From Eutreptiella sp. 'Long Island Sound 2002' (Eukaryota > Euglenozoa > Euglenophyceae > Eutreptiales > Eutreptiaceae), in assembly GCA_964036045.1 (NCBI GenBank), contig OZ038385.1, forward strand, positions 20,116,720-20,180,719: DNA of 64,000 nt, given 5' to 3'. The first letter of the stretch is position 1, and every line of letters starts with the position of its first letter. This document shows, piece after piece, positions 8,990 through 18,221 of this stretch. Position numbers and translations under genes: made by a program. The notes below the pieces were generated by a model. It did no database searches and had not been told where the DNA came from. It worked only from the letters and a program-made list of their open reading frames with translations.

Positions 8990-11181
8990 AGGTACGGAGA
9001 GATGCGGGCAAGGCAGGTTCAAAGGTTCGTGTCAAGTTGACTGACGAGTGCGAGGAGGCCTTCCATCACTTGAAGGCGGCCCTCTGCGAAGTCGCCACGT
9101 TGCATGTGCCGAAAGTTGACCGACCCTTCTACATAAGAACCGACGCTTCTAGGTACGCGATCGGAGCTGTCCTTGAACAGGTTGATGAAGCCACAGGTGA
9201 TCATTACCCTCTTGCATTTTGGTCGCGGAAGCTAGCTCCACGCCAGATGCAATGGTCACCGCGTGAGCAAGAAACCTACGCCATAATCTGCGCTCTGAAA
9301 AAGTACCAATCGTGGGTTGGCACCAATCGAGTCGAGGTCCTGACGGATCATCGATCTCTGGAGTATTGGGCCACCGAACACATTGATACTGTCGCGAGCC
9401 CAGCTGGTCGACGGGCCAGATGGCATGAATTTCTCAGTTTGTTTGACCTCCATGTGTCGTATTTGCCTGGAAAACACAACACGGTAGCGGATGCTCTGAG
9501 CCGATGGGCTTACCCCGCTTCAGAGGGGCTGCAAAGTACCAACATCCATGGTACGGAGCAGGACCGCCACGTCGTAATCGAGTGGGATCAAGAAGAAAAA
9601 AAGCTCATTCGACGTGAATGCATGCAATGCACTGTTAAACAGCACGCATGCCCGTGTCACGACATCACGGCCTTCTCAGATCCGGCGCATGCCCATGAGA
9701 TTGTCACCAAATCACTGAAAGTCGTGGAGAAAGTCACCGATCCCTCCTCAGGGAGTGTGAAACGGTTCGAGTATACCCGACCAGTAAGTGGATTTCGGTT
9801 GATCCAGGGCATTAAGCGTCGAGATCCGGCCAAAACTCCACCCCTGCCAAAAGATTCTCTCATCATCCGTGACTGGACCAACGATTATATGGGTGATTCT
9901 ATGTTTAAAGAGGTCTTTGAGAACTTAAAATCCAAAGATGCTCACAAAGATGGAATCTATTCTGAATATTCGTTGGATGGGGGGAAGCTGTGGATGGAGG
10001 GTAAATTGTGCGTACCAGACGCCCTGGCCCCCCGAGTGTTAAACTGGTGGCACAAATGGGAGTCCCCCCACGCACATGGCCGTAGATTATGGTCGATGAT
10101 TAAACATAGGTTGTTCGGCTCAAGGCTATATACTCACTGTATGAAAGTAGCCGCCGGATGTGCCCAATGTGCTGTCGCGACGCCACCCAGCGCGAAGAAA
10201 CACGGCCATCTGAGGCCACATCCTATTCCGGAGCGCCTCTTTAACAGAGTCACCAGTGATTTTTTCCATCTTGGTGAACTCGACGACGAAGAGTGCCATT
10301 GGACGAATAAAAAAGTCAATGGTGTGCTCCTTATTCAGTGCCGTCATTCCGGCTACATTCAGGTGTTGCCTTGTAACATCGAGTCGATGACTGGCAAGGC
10401 TGCCGCCAAATGGTGCGCGCAGACCTGGATGGGAGGTTGGGACGTCCCATCCGAGGTGGTTACGGACTCAGGCAAAGAGTACACCTCCGAATGGTGGAGA
10501 GAATTATGTGCTCGCCTTGGAATCCACCACCTCAGATGTGAAATCCACTCACATCGAGCGCTGCCTGGCGAAAGAGCCGGCCGCTCAATTATAAATATGC
10601 TTCGTAAAGAGCTCGCCAGTGAGAAAGACTTCCATTGGCTTGAAGTTCTCTTCGCATTGCTTCGCCGTTACCACAACACGCCTTTGTACCATGGCCTTTC
10701 TCCAAATGAAATTGTCTTTGGACGAAAGAAGTGTTGGTGGAACATGCCGTTGAATAATCCTCGCCCTTGTAAAGATGCTTCGTTGTTTTTGGACGAAATC
10801 CAACGAGCAGAAAAAACTGTCTCGAAATTAATCGATAAGCATCAAGCTGACTGGCTTTGGGTCCAGAAACAAGGCCGAAAAAACCCCCACAATTTTGAAG
10901 TCGATGATCGAGTTTGGCTTCGAAAATCCGAAACCACCCTGGACGGAGATGATAAGCTTCTTCCCTTGTGGGAGGGGCCATTCGCTGTTACAGCGCGTCT
11001 AGGTGAGAACAGGTGGAGGATTCGTGTGGATGTCAGCAGGGAAATTGACGTTTCGGGCGATCGCCTCAAGAGAGAGATCCCCTCCCCCAAGGATCGGGTT
11101 AAACCCCTTTTTTGGACTTGGAAATTTTTGTCCGATCGGGTCATCGAAGGGGGGAGGTACGAACTCAAGAGGATTTTATAA
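8972..11181 (+). CDS. pol: Element 1 pol, part B: RNase H, integrase
   Basis: Continues part A after a one-base frame change near 8972-8975 (AAP, then LTELLK). This is most simply a lost C in a C-run, since there is no canonical slippery heptamer. RNase H shows FYIRTDASRYAIGAVLEQ and LTDHRSLEYW (about 9120-9380). Integrase has an N-terminal zinc-binding His/Cys region ending CAQC (10159-10170). The catalytic core follows with D in VTSDFF, D in VVTDSG and E in LPGERAG, spaced about 35 residues. Behind it is a region typical of Ty3/gypsy integrase C-termini (DDRVWLRKS, LLPLWEGPFAV). It ends at TAA 11179-11181, directly before the chromodomain. Confidence 0.92.
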
Positions 11182-11601
11182 GCAAGACGTGACGAAAAGG
11201 GCGAATGGGAATTTCTATGTGAGTGGAGGGGCTTTGATTCCAGTCACAACAACTGGGAACCAGCCCATTCTTTTGTCCATGGGTACACCAAGGGGTTCAT
11301 CGACTTCCTCACGAAGCACCCCGAAATTGGCGTACTCCTGACAGACTGTCTGTCGAAACCAGACAGACAGGTGGAGAGCGACGGAAAAAGACCTGTGGTG
11401 AATCGAGATCCAGCCTTTTACGGCCCTCAGCAGCCACATTCCAGGGCTGATCCGTCGATCCCCCCTCCTGCGGTCAGGCCAGCCCAGGAGCCAAATGAGG
11501 ACCAAGCTTCGAGTTCGGCCGCTGATCTACAGCGCCCAAGCCGTACGAGGGCCCCACCAGACAGGTTTGTGGTCACATGTATTCGTGCTTGGCCGAATTG
11601 A
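11182..11601 (+). CDS. pol: Element 1 integrase C-terminal chromodomain (after in-frame TAA)
   Basis: Same frame as part B. Before the stop the sequence reads ELKRIL and after it ARRDEKGEWEFLCEWRGF, then NNWEPAHSF. This is the classic chromodomain layout (start of strand 1, L-x-x-W-x-G-F, WEP), so the TAA sits inside the fold. Downstream is a disordered Pro/Ser/Arg tail to TGA at 11601. Chromodomains of chromoviruses direct integration to marked chromatin (family knowledge). Either the copy is damaged or the stop is recoded; damage is simpler. Confidence 0.8.
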   Translation, partial: ARRDEKGEWEFLCEWRGFDSSHNNWEPAHSFVHGYTKGFIDFLTKHPEIGVLLTDCLSKPDRQVESDGKRPVVNRDPAFYGPQQPHSRADPSIPPPAVRPAQEPNEDQASSSAADLQRPSRTRAPPDRFVVTCIRAWPN

Positions 11602-13449
11602 GGGAGACCCTTCGTGACTTGAGTCGCCGAAGCCATAATCTGGGCAACAGTCGTCTAGTCCAGGGCGTCATGGCACTCGTCGCCAGGGCTCAAGGGTGTA
11701 GGTTCGAAACCCTTGCATGTCCAACTCCTACAAAAGCTCCAGCCTCGCCCCGTCGACCACTTATTCCAATGTGAGTGTTCTGACGACTTGAAAAAACCAC
11801 ATTCTGCTCAATCCACTGTTCATTCTTCCTGATTACATCATGATGTGGAGAACTGCGAATGTTTGATAATTTGACGTCAATCAACTTTTCTTTGGTCTCC
11901 GTTCGGCAGACAAGGCGTAGATACGCTGCCGAAAGCCACGGAGTGTGCTGCCGTGTTCAGAAAAAACCAAACTCAGGCTTAATTCAGGCAGATTCGGGGT
12001 AATCTTGTCTCTGTTGGTCTGTGCATCTTTGGAATTTGGCTACTCGTGCAGATGGAAGCAAATGTACATAGTAAAAACGCTGGCCAGCGACATTCACCCC
12101 TACAGGTACCCCCTGTAGTTCTGGCTGCACCAGTTGCAACGCCAGGAACTCAGATCTTACCTTCATTTGCCTTGGCTTCAGCATCACCAAAGTCCAGATT
12201 CAGATCCAGATTCCTTGAATTTAACTTGAATTCCTCAGGTTTGTCCATCATTCTTACACTGTTGCAGCAAAACCTCGACGTCAATTGTTCAGACAACCTT
12301 CACATAGGAGCTCTAGGGACTTCTAACAGCAACCTCCGAGGTCCGTAAGCTTCGGTGTATTTTTGGCACACGCCAATGTGAGCTGAATCCGACCTGAAAC
12401 TGTCGAAAATGGTGAATCCAAGTGTCTTGTGGGACTCAATCGAAAGATGGGCCTTGTTCAAGTCGATTGACACCGCCGCCACTGTAAATAAAGGACTACT
12501 CGGTGTCTCTCAGTTATATACTGTCAGTAAAGCGCCTCCAGAGAACCTTCGGCGCGTTACATGCCAAGGATCCAGGGCCATCATGTCCCATCATGATGCA
12601 TCATCACATGATCCACATTTTCATGGAATCTGTTGGATGCTCGCGAACCAACGTGCCGGAAAGCACAATTGAGCTGAATAAACGACAATATATATTAACT
12701 CTAGTCTAAACGAAAGTGTTAGTAGTTTCAGTTCTAGACATTCCGCTTCATTTCACCTTCATCTTAGGGAATTTGCTGATTTTAGGACAATTTAGGTTGA
12801 TTTCCTTGTCATCTCCTCTCATTCCTCGGAGATCTGTTTACGGCTTTGCCTAACTAAGTGAACAGAAAAACATCCCTACCTTCTGTGGTTCACTTAGGGC
12901 CTGTAGACTACATTTGTATTTGTTTTCCCTCTCTGTGATTGTTTCATCTCCTTCATCTCTGCTCAAATTGATTCTCAATCTTGCTGAATCTTGTGATCAT
13001 CCACCAGATGCGCCAAATCTGAAGCACATGCTGCACTTTTCAGAACGAGAAAAGCGGGAGTAACACGATGTAGAGTACGTGGAGGACACCGTAGTGTGCC
13101 CGCGACAGCTAAACTGTGCCAGAGCGCAGAGATGTCACTCCATTTCTTGATTTTCCCACTCAATCCACCAATAATCTACCTCATTCTCAACCAGGGCATG
13201 GTTTGGTATCGATTCTCGATATGTTTGCATGCTTTCTAGCCCATAACCTAATGTTTTACTGCCCGGAGGACTGTTCGTCACTCCTCATTCTGTCTCATTT
13301 CAGGTTCATCCAACCTGATTCAGTGCCAATTCAGCCCAAATCAGGTCAGATCAAGCAGATTTCGCCCCATCGAGGCTACATTTCTATTTTTTTCTGGGAC
13401 TTACCCGCACTACGTTCTTCGTTGACGTAGCGACACACCCCAGTGTGTT
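11602..13449 (+). other. Element 1 3' non-coding region
   Basis: 1.85 kb between pol and the polypurine tract without a convincing ORF. A tRNA-like module lies at its start (11641-11722). Nothing else was recognised. Confidence 0.6.
11641..11722 (+). other. Degenerate tRNA-like module in element 1
   Basis: A perfect pol III B-box (GGTTCGAAACC, 11701-11711) is preceded by an A-box-like stretch (TCTAGTCCAGG) and a short hairpin (TGGC/GCCA with a 7 nt loop). The position after the 5' loop base is C rather than the invariant U33, and the acceptor stem is weak. This is not a functional tRNA call; it is more likely a tRNA-derived fragment. Confidence 0.4.
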
Positions 13450-13462
13450 TTTGGAGGGGGAG
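13450..13462 (+). promoter_or_regulatory. Element 1 polypurine tract
   Basis: TTTGGAGGGGGAG abuts the 3' LTR, the expected plus-strand primer site. Its position confirms the LTR start at 13463. Confidence 0.85.
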
Positions 13463-13996
13463 TGTAAGTGCGGCTAACCCCCATCTGCTCAGATTTTAGC
13501 AGATCTGCCCCAGATTGGCTACATTTTGGCCATTTTCACTGCTTCGGCGGAATCGCCGCCCCGCAGCTCAGTCTCAGGATCAGACCTATATATTTCTGAT
13601 GTGCTGGATCTGATTCCGCGGTCCATTCATCGTAAATCCGCCGCGTTCCGATCATTTACCCGGAATCGCCATTTGCCGCTGACGCGCGTGCGCGAGCCAG
13701 ATCGGCCAAATATTTTTTCACAATCGGATTTATATAAATCTTTTCAGACAGATATGGACACTCAGATGTACTTAGGATAATCCGCATCAATTTTCTTCAT
13801 AGACTGGGATTTTTTGCCGGATAACAATCAGCATGGATCTTGCCTCCGTTGTTGCTGCTCTCGCCTCCGTTGGTGTCCGTGTATCCGGTTCTGCCCCCAA
13901 GAGCAGCGTTCAGGTCGACTCCTCGCGTGCCTGCCCCCCCGGTCTTGCCGGCCCTGAGCCCTCCGGCACCACACACGACCTAGGGCAGCACTTTCA
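13463..13996 (+). repeat. Element 1 3' LTR
   Basis: 534 bp, with three substitutions relative to the 5' LTR (in the stretches GATGTGC[C/T]GG, CCCAA[C/G]AG and CAGGT[T/C]GAC). It is followed by the target duplication GACGT. Confidence 0.96.
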
Positions 13997-14051
13997 GACG
14001 TCCAGGAGTAGGACGTTGGTAGCGGGATCGAACACGAAGAAGAAGCCCTAA
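13833..14051 (+). CDS. Chimeric ORF: LTR-encoded gag start fused to host C-terminus
   Basis: The gag ATG inside the 3' LTR opens a 72-codon frame that leaves the LTR in register with the displaced host tail (RSRTLVAGSNTKKKP) and ends at its TAA (14049-14051). If the 3' LTR promoter fires, this short fusion could be made. That is inference; it may simply be fortuitous. Confidence 0.4.
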   Translation: MDLASVVAALASVGVRVSGSAPKSSVQVDSSRACPPGLAGPEPSGTTHDLGQHFQTSRSRTLVAGSNTKKKP

Positions 14052-14332
14052 AGGGCGTTGCAGCCCTGTTTTTCGTGATATGTCGTCTCGCATTGCCAGG
14101 CCTCGCATTCCAGATTAGGCAATTCGCCATTTCAGCTCTGTTTTCAGAAGCGTCATCTGGAGATGACGATTATACTGACCCTAAGGCAGCAGTCAGTATT
14201 GCAAGGCCTCGCATTCCAAAAGCCTCACGTGTCGACACACACAATGGATTGATACTCTGTATTCTCTTTTTGCTTCTTTTTGAATGATCTGAAGCTGTGT
14301 GTAATTGCAAGGAATTACATTGTTTCATGTCT

Positions 14333-14356
14333 CGTATTGCGAGGCCTCGCAATACG
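14333..14356. repeat. Perfect 24 bp palindrome
   Basis: Each half reads CGTATTGCGAGG. The same palindrome is at 18540-18563, and its inner 22 bp are at 32782-32803. Related imperfect AGGCCTCGCA motifs lie nearby, at about 14085 and 14197. Confidence 0.9.
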
Positions 14357-14701
14357 AATAGGAAAATGGTACCCTTCTACAGCATTTTGGAAACCACCGG
14401 CGTAAAAGTTGCATTTTTAAGGTGGGAGAAAAAAGCATGGAGAGGACAACAACAAAAAGCAAGGTTATCCAGTTCAAGTACCCCGAAACAATGGTGCATT
14501 TTACAGAAAACTGGGTAAAATATTAAAAATTGTGAGAGCTTTGCTGGAGGAAAATCATGCATTTTCGTTGGTAGTTGGGCCAAAAAACTGAGTAGTCAAA
14601 TTTTGTGGTTAAAAAAAGTAGGTAAATTGGGCAAATTACCTGTACCAAAATTGCAGACACCCCGGTACAAAAGCGTACCTGCTTCGGCCGCCTAAGGGAC
14701 A

Positions 14702-15044
14702 GTGTCAAGTGATAAGCCGTTTGTGCCTTCCCTCAATTGGAGAGGTTCATTCCAAGGGTGGCTCTTCCAAAATGGACCCGAAGGTGTAGGCTATTATATG
14801 GATACTTTGTCAACGCTGCGCTTTGTGTTCGTGTTGAATTCCTGGTCGCGTCGGATAGTCCCATTGGACGATCCAGAACAGAGCGAAAAAGGGGAGGACA
14901 AAGTCATCGCTCACGACGTCCACAATGAACAGTTGTGCGCTCATCGCCTCATTCGTTGGTCCTGTAGCGCCCATGTTGCCTTTTGCTTCAGGGCAGTGGT
15001 GCGCCCCTTTGCCTCACCCTGGATAAGAAGGTGCAGAGTGGTTG
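14702..15044 (+). CDS. Unrecognised open frame within the direct repeat
   Basis: An open frame beginning after the conserved GGCCGCCTAAGGGACA reads SSDKPFVPSLNWRGSFQGWL, then GYYMDTLSTLRFVFVLNSWS. It stays open in both repeat copies (the second at 18909-19349), despite several differences between them. No ATG starts it and no domain is recognised. In copy 1 it continues into low-complexity Pro/Ala-rich sequence to 16078. It could be an exon or a transposon fragment. Confidence 0.3.
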
Positions 15045-16106
15045 ATGGATCCTCCGTTCGAGTTTCGTTGCGTTCAAAAGCGACCGCAACCCGCAGCCAA
15101 ACCCAAGCCCAAGCCCGAGCCCGGCGCCACGACAGCAGTCCGAGCCCGACCCCCCAAGGACGTCCTCTACGACATTCGGCCCCAGCCATCCCAGGCTCGG
15201 AGGCAGCAGCGCCCAGCACGGCGCCCCCCCACTGTCACCGACGCCGCCGCCACCACCTTCATGGCGGAGCGCGCCGCGGCCGAAGCGCGAATCACTTCGT
15301 CCCGACACCTCTCAAAGTCCGCACTCCAGGCCCACCGACCACCCCTGACTGGACCAGAAAGGCGCCAGGGTCCACCAGCAGCGTCCCCGCCCCCCTACCA
15401 ACCCTCGATGTCAGCCCACATACAGCAAATGCCCCGCTACCAACGCCACCGCGAGTCCCAACCAAACCCCGAGGCGGAGACCGTGCGAGCATACCCGCGA
15501 GTCCACATCCGCCCACGCCCCCACTCCCCGCGCACCCCCACGGCACAGGACTACGAGGAATCCCCCAGGCCCCCCAGCGCCACCAGTCCACACGACCACA
15601 TCACACCCACCCACGCCCACTCCTCCGCCCGAGGCCACGGCCCTGCCCAGGGACAGTGGTGGCAGCGCTGGACCCACACGAAGCTCTGGGAGCTGCGAAA
15701 GTGGGCCCAGGCAGAGCCCTCCCTCGAGGGCCTGGTCCACCGGCCCCGCAAGGAGTCGGCGGAGAACCGCCGCCTCCGGCCGGCGGGGGGCCGGATGCCG
15801 CAGGTCGCATGGGAAGCCATGCTGGCCGATGCGCTCCACCCCCTGGGAGTCCACCCCCGCAACCTCCCCGCGCCCCAGGACCATCTGTATGTCCTCAGGC
15901 GCCTGCGGGAGACCCTCCAGGAGACGCAACGAGACGGCATACGCCGGTGGGACATCACGCAAAGCCCAACCCCGCACACACACACACCCTCACCACCCCA
16001 CAAGCGTCGGCGCACCGACACCGGCGGCACCCACAGCACCCCAGGAGCCCTGCGCGCCACACAGCACAAAGCGCCTGACCCCCCAGCCAGCGGCGCCGCC
16101 ACCTAA
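15045..16106 (+). CDS. Hypothetical Pro/Arg-rich protein with helical C-terminal segment
   Basis: 353 codons from an ATG at 15045 (MDPPFEFRCVQKRPQ) to a TAA. The first two-thirds is Pro/Ala/Arg/His-rich and probably disordered. Residues roughly 215-310 look folded: WWQRWTHTKLWELRKWAQAE, then RMPQVAWEAMLADALHPLGV and HLYVLRRLRETLQ. The end carries a KRRR basic cluster. It starts at the very end of the first 1,052 bp repeat; the second copy begins similarly (PPFKFQCVQ) and then diverges. GC-rich DNA inflates ORF length, so the case for a gene rests on the segment from about 15655 to 15955. No family is recognised. Confidence 0.4.
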   Translation: MDPPFEFRCVQKRPQPAAKPKPKPEPGATTAVRARPPKDVLYDIRPQPSQARRQQRPARRPPTVTDAAATTFMAERAAAEARITSSRHLSKSALQAHRPPLTGPERRQGPPAASPPPYQPSMSAHIQQMPRYQRHRESQPNPEAETVRAYPRVHIRPRPHSPRTPTAQDYEESPRPPSATSPHDHITPTHAHSSARGHGPAQGQWWQRWTHTKLWELRKWAQAEPSLEGLVHRPRKESAENRRLRPAGGRMPQVAWEAMLADALHPLGVHPRNLPAPQDHLYVLRRLRETLQETQRDGIRRWDITQSPTPHTHTPSPPHKRRRTDTGGTHSTPGALRATQHKAPDPPASGAAT

Positions 16107-16734
16107 CCCCGTTACCCAGCCAGCCACCACCACGGGACGCCATGCCAGGCCCCGCCCAGAAGACACCAAGCGAACCGGAAGCTGAGGGACGCCAACGCGC
16201 ACGCCAACGGGCACCGCTACGCCCAACGGCACCGGACCCAAGCCTGCAGCCGTAGAAACGGCCTAACCCAGCCAAAGCCCCAACACAAATCAAACCTGAG
16301 CCACACCCGATAACCGCTAACCCTTGACTCGTAACCAGGCCCGCCGAGGGAGCAACGCAGCCACAGCCCACACCCACAGCCCACACAGCCGCCTAACAAG
16401 CCAACACCAAAAGCAACGAGTCAACTAACCAAACCCGCCCTGACCCATACCCGTGTACATCAGGACGCGCGAGCCGCACCCCTGGGGCGCGGCCGCCACC
16501 AGAGCACCGACGACACACGCCAGAGAACACGACACTATTGCACCGCTGCACCAGTTGCCCATGCCTGTGCCTGCAGTGTACGCTTGCCCCCCTTTTTTTT
16601 TCAAAAAAAAAAAAGAGGAGGCACGACAAAGAAGGAAAAAACAAAAAAAAACAAAAACAGAAAAGAAAATTAGGTGGGGAGGAAGAGGGACACAACTACC
16701 AACGGCACACGCGCACCGCACACAGCGCGCACAC
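16107..16734. other. Non-coding, with A-rich tract
   Basis: No gene is supported. It contains a T/A homopolymer stretch at about 16592-16614 and A-rich sequence to 16670. Confidence 0.5.
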
Positions 16735-17645
16735 CGATGAACAGGCGCCACGTGGGCCAGGACACCGCACACACACGTGCACCGAGGGCAACAAAGGTAC
16801 GGGACACCACGGCCTGGCACACCGGTGAACAGGAGCCAAGTGGCCCAGGACACCGCACACACAAAGCAGCACACCGGGCGGGGACACCGGTGAACAGGAT
16901 CCAAGTGGCCCAGCACACCGCACGAGCAAAGCAACGGACGGAGCGGGCACACCGGTGAACAGCAGTCAAGTGGCCCGGGACACCGCACACGCAACACAAC
17001 ACACCGAGCGGGCACACCGGTGAACAGGAGCCAAGCGGCCCAGGACACCGCACACGCAACACAACACACCGAGCAGGCGCACCGGTGAACAGGAGCCAAG
17101 TGGCCCAGGACACCACAGACGCAACACAACAAACCACGCGGGCACACCGGTGAACAGGAGCCAAGTGACCCAGGACACCACACACGCAACACAACACACC
17201 GACCGGGCACACAGGTGAACAGGAGCCAAGTGGCCCAGGACAGCGCACACACAAAGCAAAACACCGAGCGGGCACAGCGGAGAACAGGAGCCACGTGGTC
17301 CAGGACACCGCACACGCAACACAACACACCCAGCGGGCACACCGGTGAACGGGAGCCAAGTGGCTCAGGACACGCCACACGCAAAACAACACACCCAGCG
17401 GGCGCATCGGTGAACAGGAGCCAAGTGGCGCAGGACACCGCAGACGCAACACAACAAACCACGCGGGCACACCGGTGAACAGGAGCCAAGTGGCCCAGGA
17501 CACCGCACAAGCAAAGCAACGCACCGAGCGGGCGCACCGGTGAACAGGAGCCAAGTGGCCCAGGACACCGCAGATGCAACGCCACGCACCGAGCGGGCGC
17601 ACCGGTGAACTGGAGCCAAGTGGCCCAGGACACCACACACACGTA
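16735..17645. repeat. Minisatellite, ~65 bp unit, about 14 copies
   Basis: The unit contains CACCGGTGAACAGGAGCC, then AAGTGGCCCAGGACACCGC and ACACGCAACACAACACACCG. Copies recur every 62-67 bp with scattered substitutions. On the minus strand all three frames lack stops, producing long Cys/Val/Leu-rich ORFs that are artefacts of the repeat. Confidence 0.93.
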
Positions 17646-18221
17646 GGGCGGTCGAGGGACAGGAAAGAACCAACACCCCATGGGTTGGACACACTGGGGC
17701 GACCCAGCTGACCCACTGGGCCAGTGGCAGGAGCGGTACTCCAAGGCCACTGGTCCGAGCCCAGCCAGGCTGCATCAGGGACCATGGCAAACGTCACCCG
17801 GAGCCATGGAAGCAACCGGTGACAGGCGAGCCGGTACACAGTCCAGGAGGGGGTCGCCTGCCAAGCAGAGTGGCCCCGCAATTCAAGCCACAAGGGAGAG
17901 GCCGTCGTACCGTAGACAAGCGGGAGCAATACCCCTTGTGCTGAGAGATACTCCACACGGCTGGGCAGCCCCCAGAGCTGCCGCCCAAAGGAGGGGGGAT
18001 GTGGCCCTACCCATGGACACATGTGGGAACACCCTCCCACCTGGGACACCTGGACCGGGTGGCCGCGACACTGCCTTCCCAAGCAGGTGCGGGAGTGGCT
18101 TAAGAGGCACCTGACCTAGGGCAGTGGGAGGGACAGGATGTCCCCTTGGTAAGACCTTCTTCCTGCATTGTCAAAGGAGGCATCCCGAGCTCCCGAAGAT
18201 ACCTACCTACCTACCTAAGAT
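17646..18221. other. Unassigned, ends in (TACC)n
   Basis: No supported gene. A TACC tetranucleotide run (18200-18217) directly precedes repeat copy 2. It is the reverse complement of the GGTA run at 1718-1736. Confidence 0.5.

Larger units (their letters stand above)
3011..14001 (+). mobile_element. Element 1: Ty3/gypsy chromovirus-type LTR retrotransposon with 5 bp TSD
   Basis: Complete element: identical 5 bp target duplications GACGT (3011-3015, 13997-14001), two 534 bp LTRs with TG...CA ends, a primer-binding site directly after the 5' LTR, gag, protease, DAM-like domain, RT, RNase H, integrase, chromodomain, and a G-rich polypurine tract directly before the 3' LTR. I count three mismatches between the LTRs (about 0.6%), so the insertion is recent. 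The domain order PR-RT-RH-IN is that of Ty3/gypsy, and the chromodomain places it with chromoviruses. The coding region has in-frame stops at 4286 (TGA), 6416 (TAG) and 11179 (TAA) and one frame change near 8972. This copy may therefore be defective, although the 6416 stop is probably functional. Confidence 0.95.
14015..15066 (+). repeat. 1,052 bp direct repeat, copy 1
   Basis: Aligns without net gaps to 18222-19273 (constant offset 4,207), with about 2-3% mismatches by eye. It begins within the host C-terminal codons (LVAGSNTKKKP, stop), carries AGGCCTCGC palindromes, and contains an open frame from about 14702 (KPFVPSLNWRGSFQGWLF). The ends are not TG...CA and no target duplication was found, so LTR identity is not supported. 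Confidence 0.9.

Noticed and set aside
16425-18082. Long Cys/Val/Leu-rich minus-strand ORFs of 441 and 470 codons
   Set aside because: They are the frames of the 65 bp minisatellite. The same peptide units rotate through three frames, as expected from a stop-free repeat.
17680-18114. 144-codon plus-strand ORF
   Set aside because: Composition typical of random GC-rich DNA and no recognisable motif.
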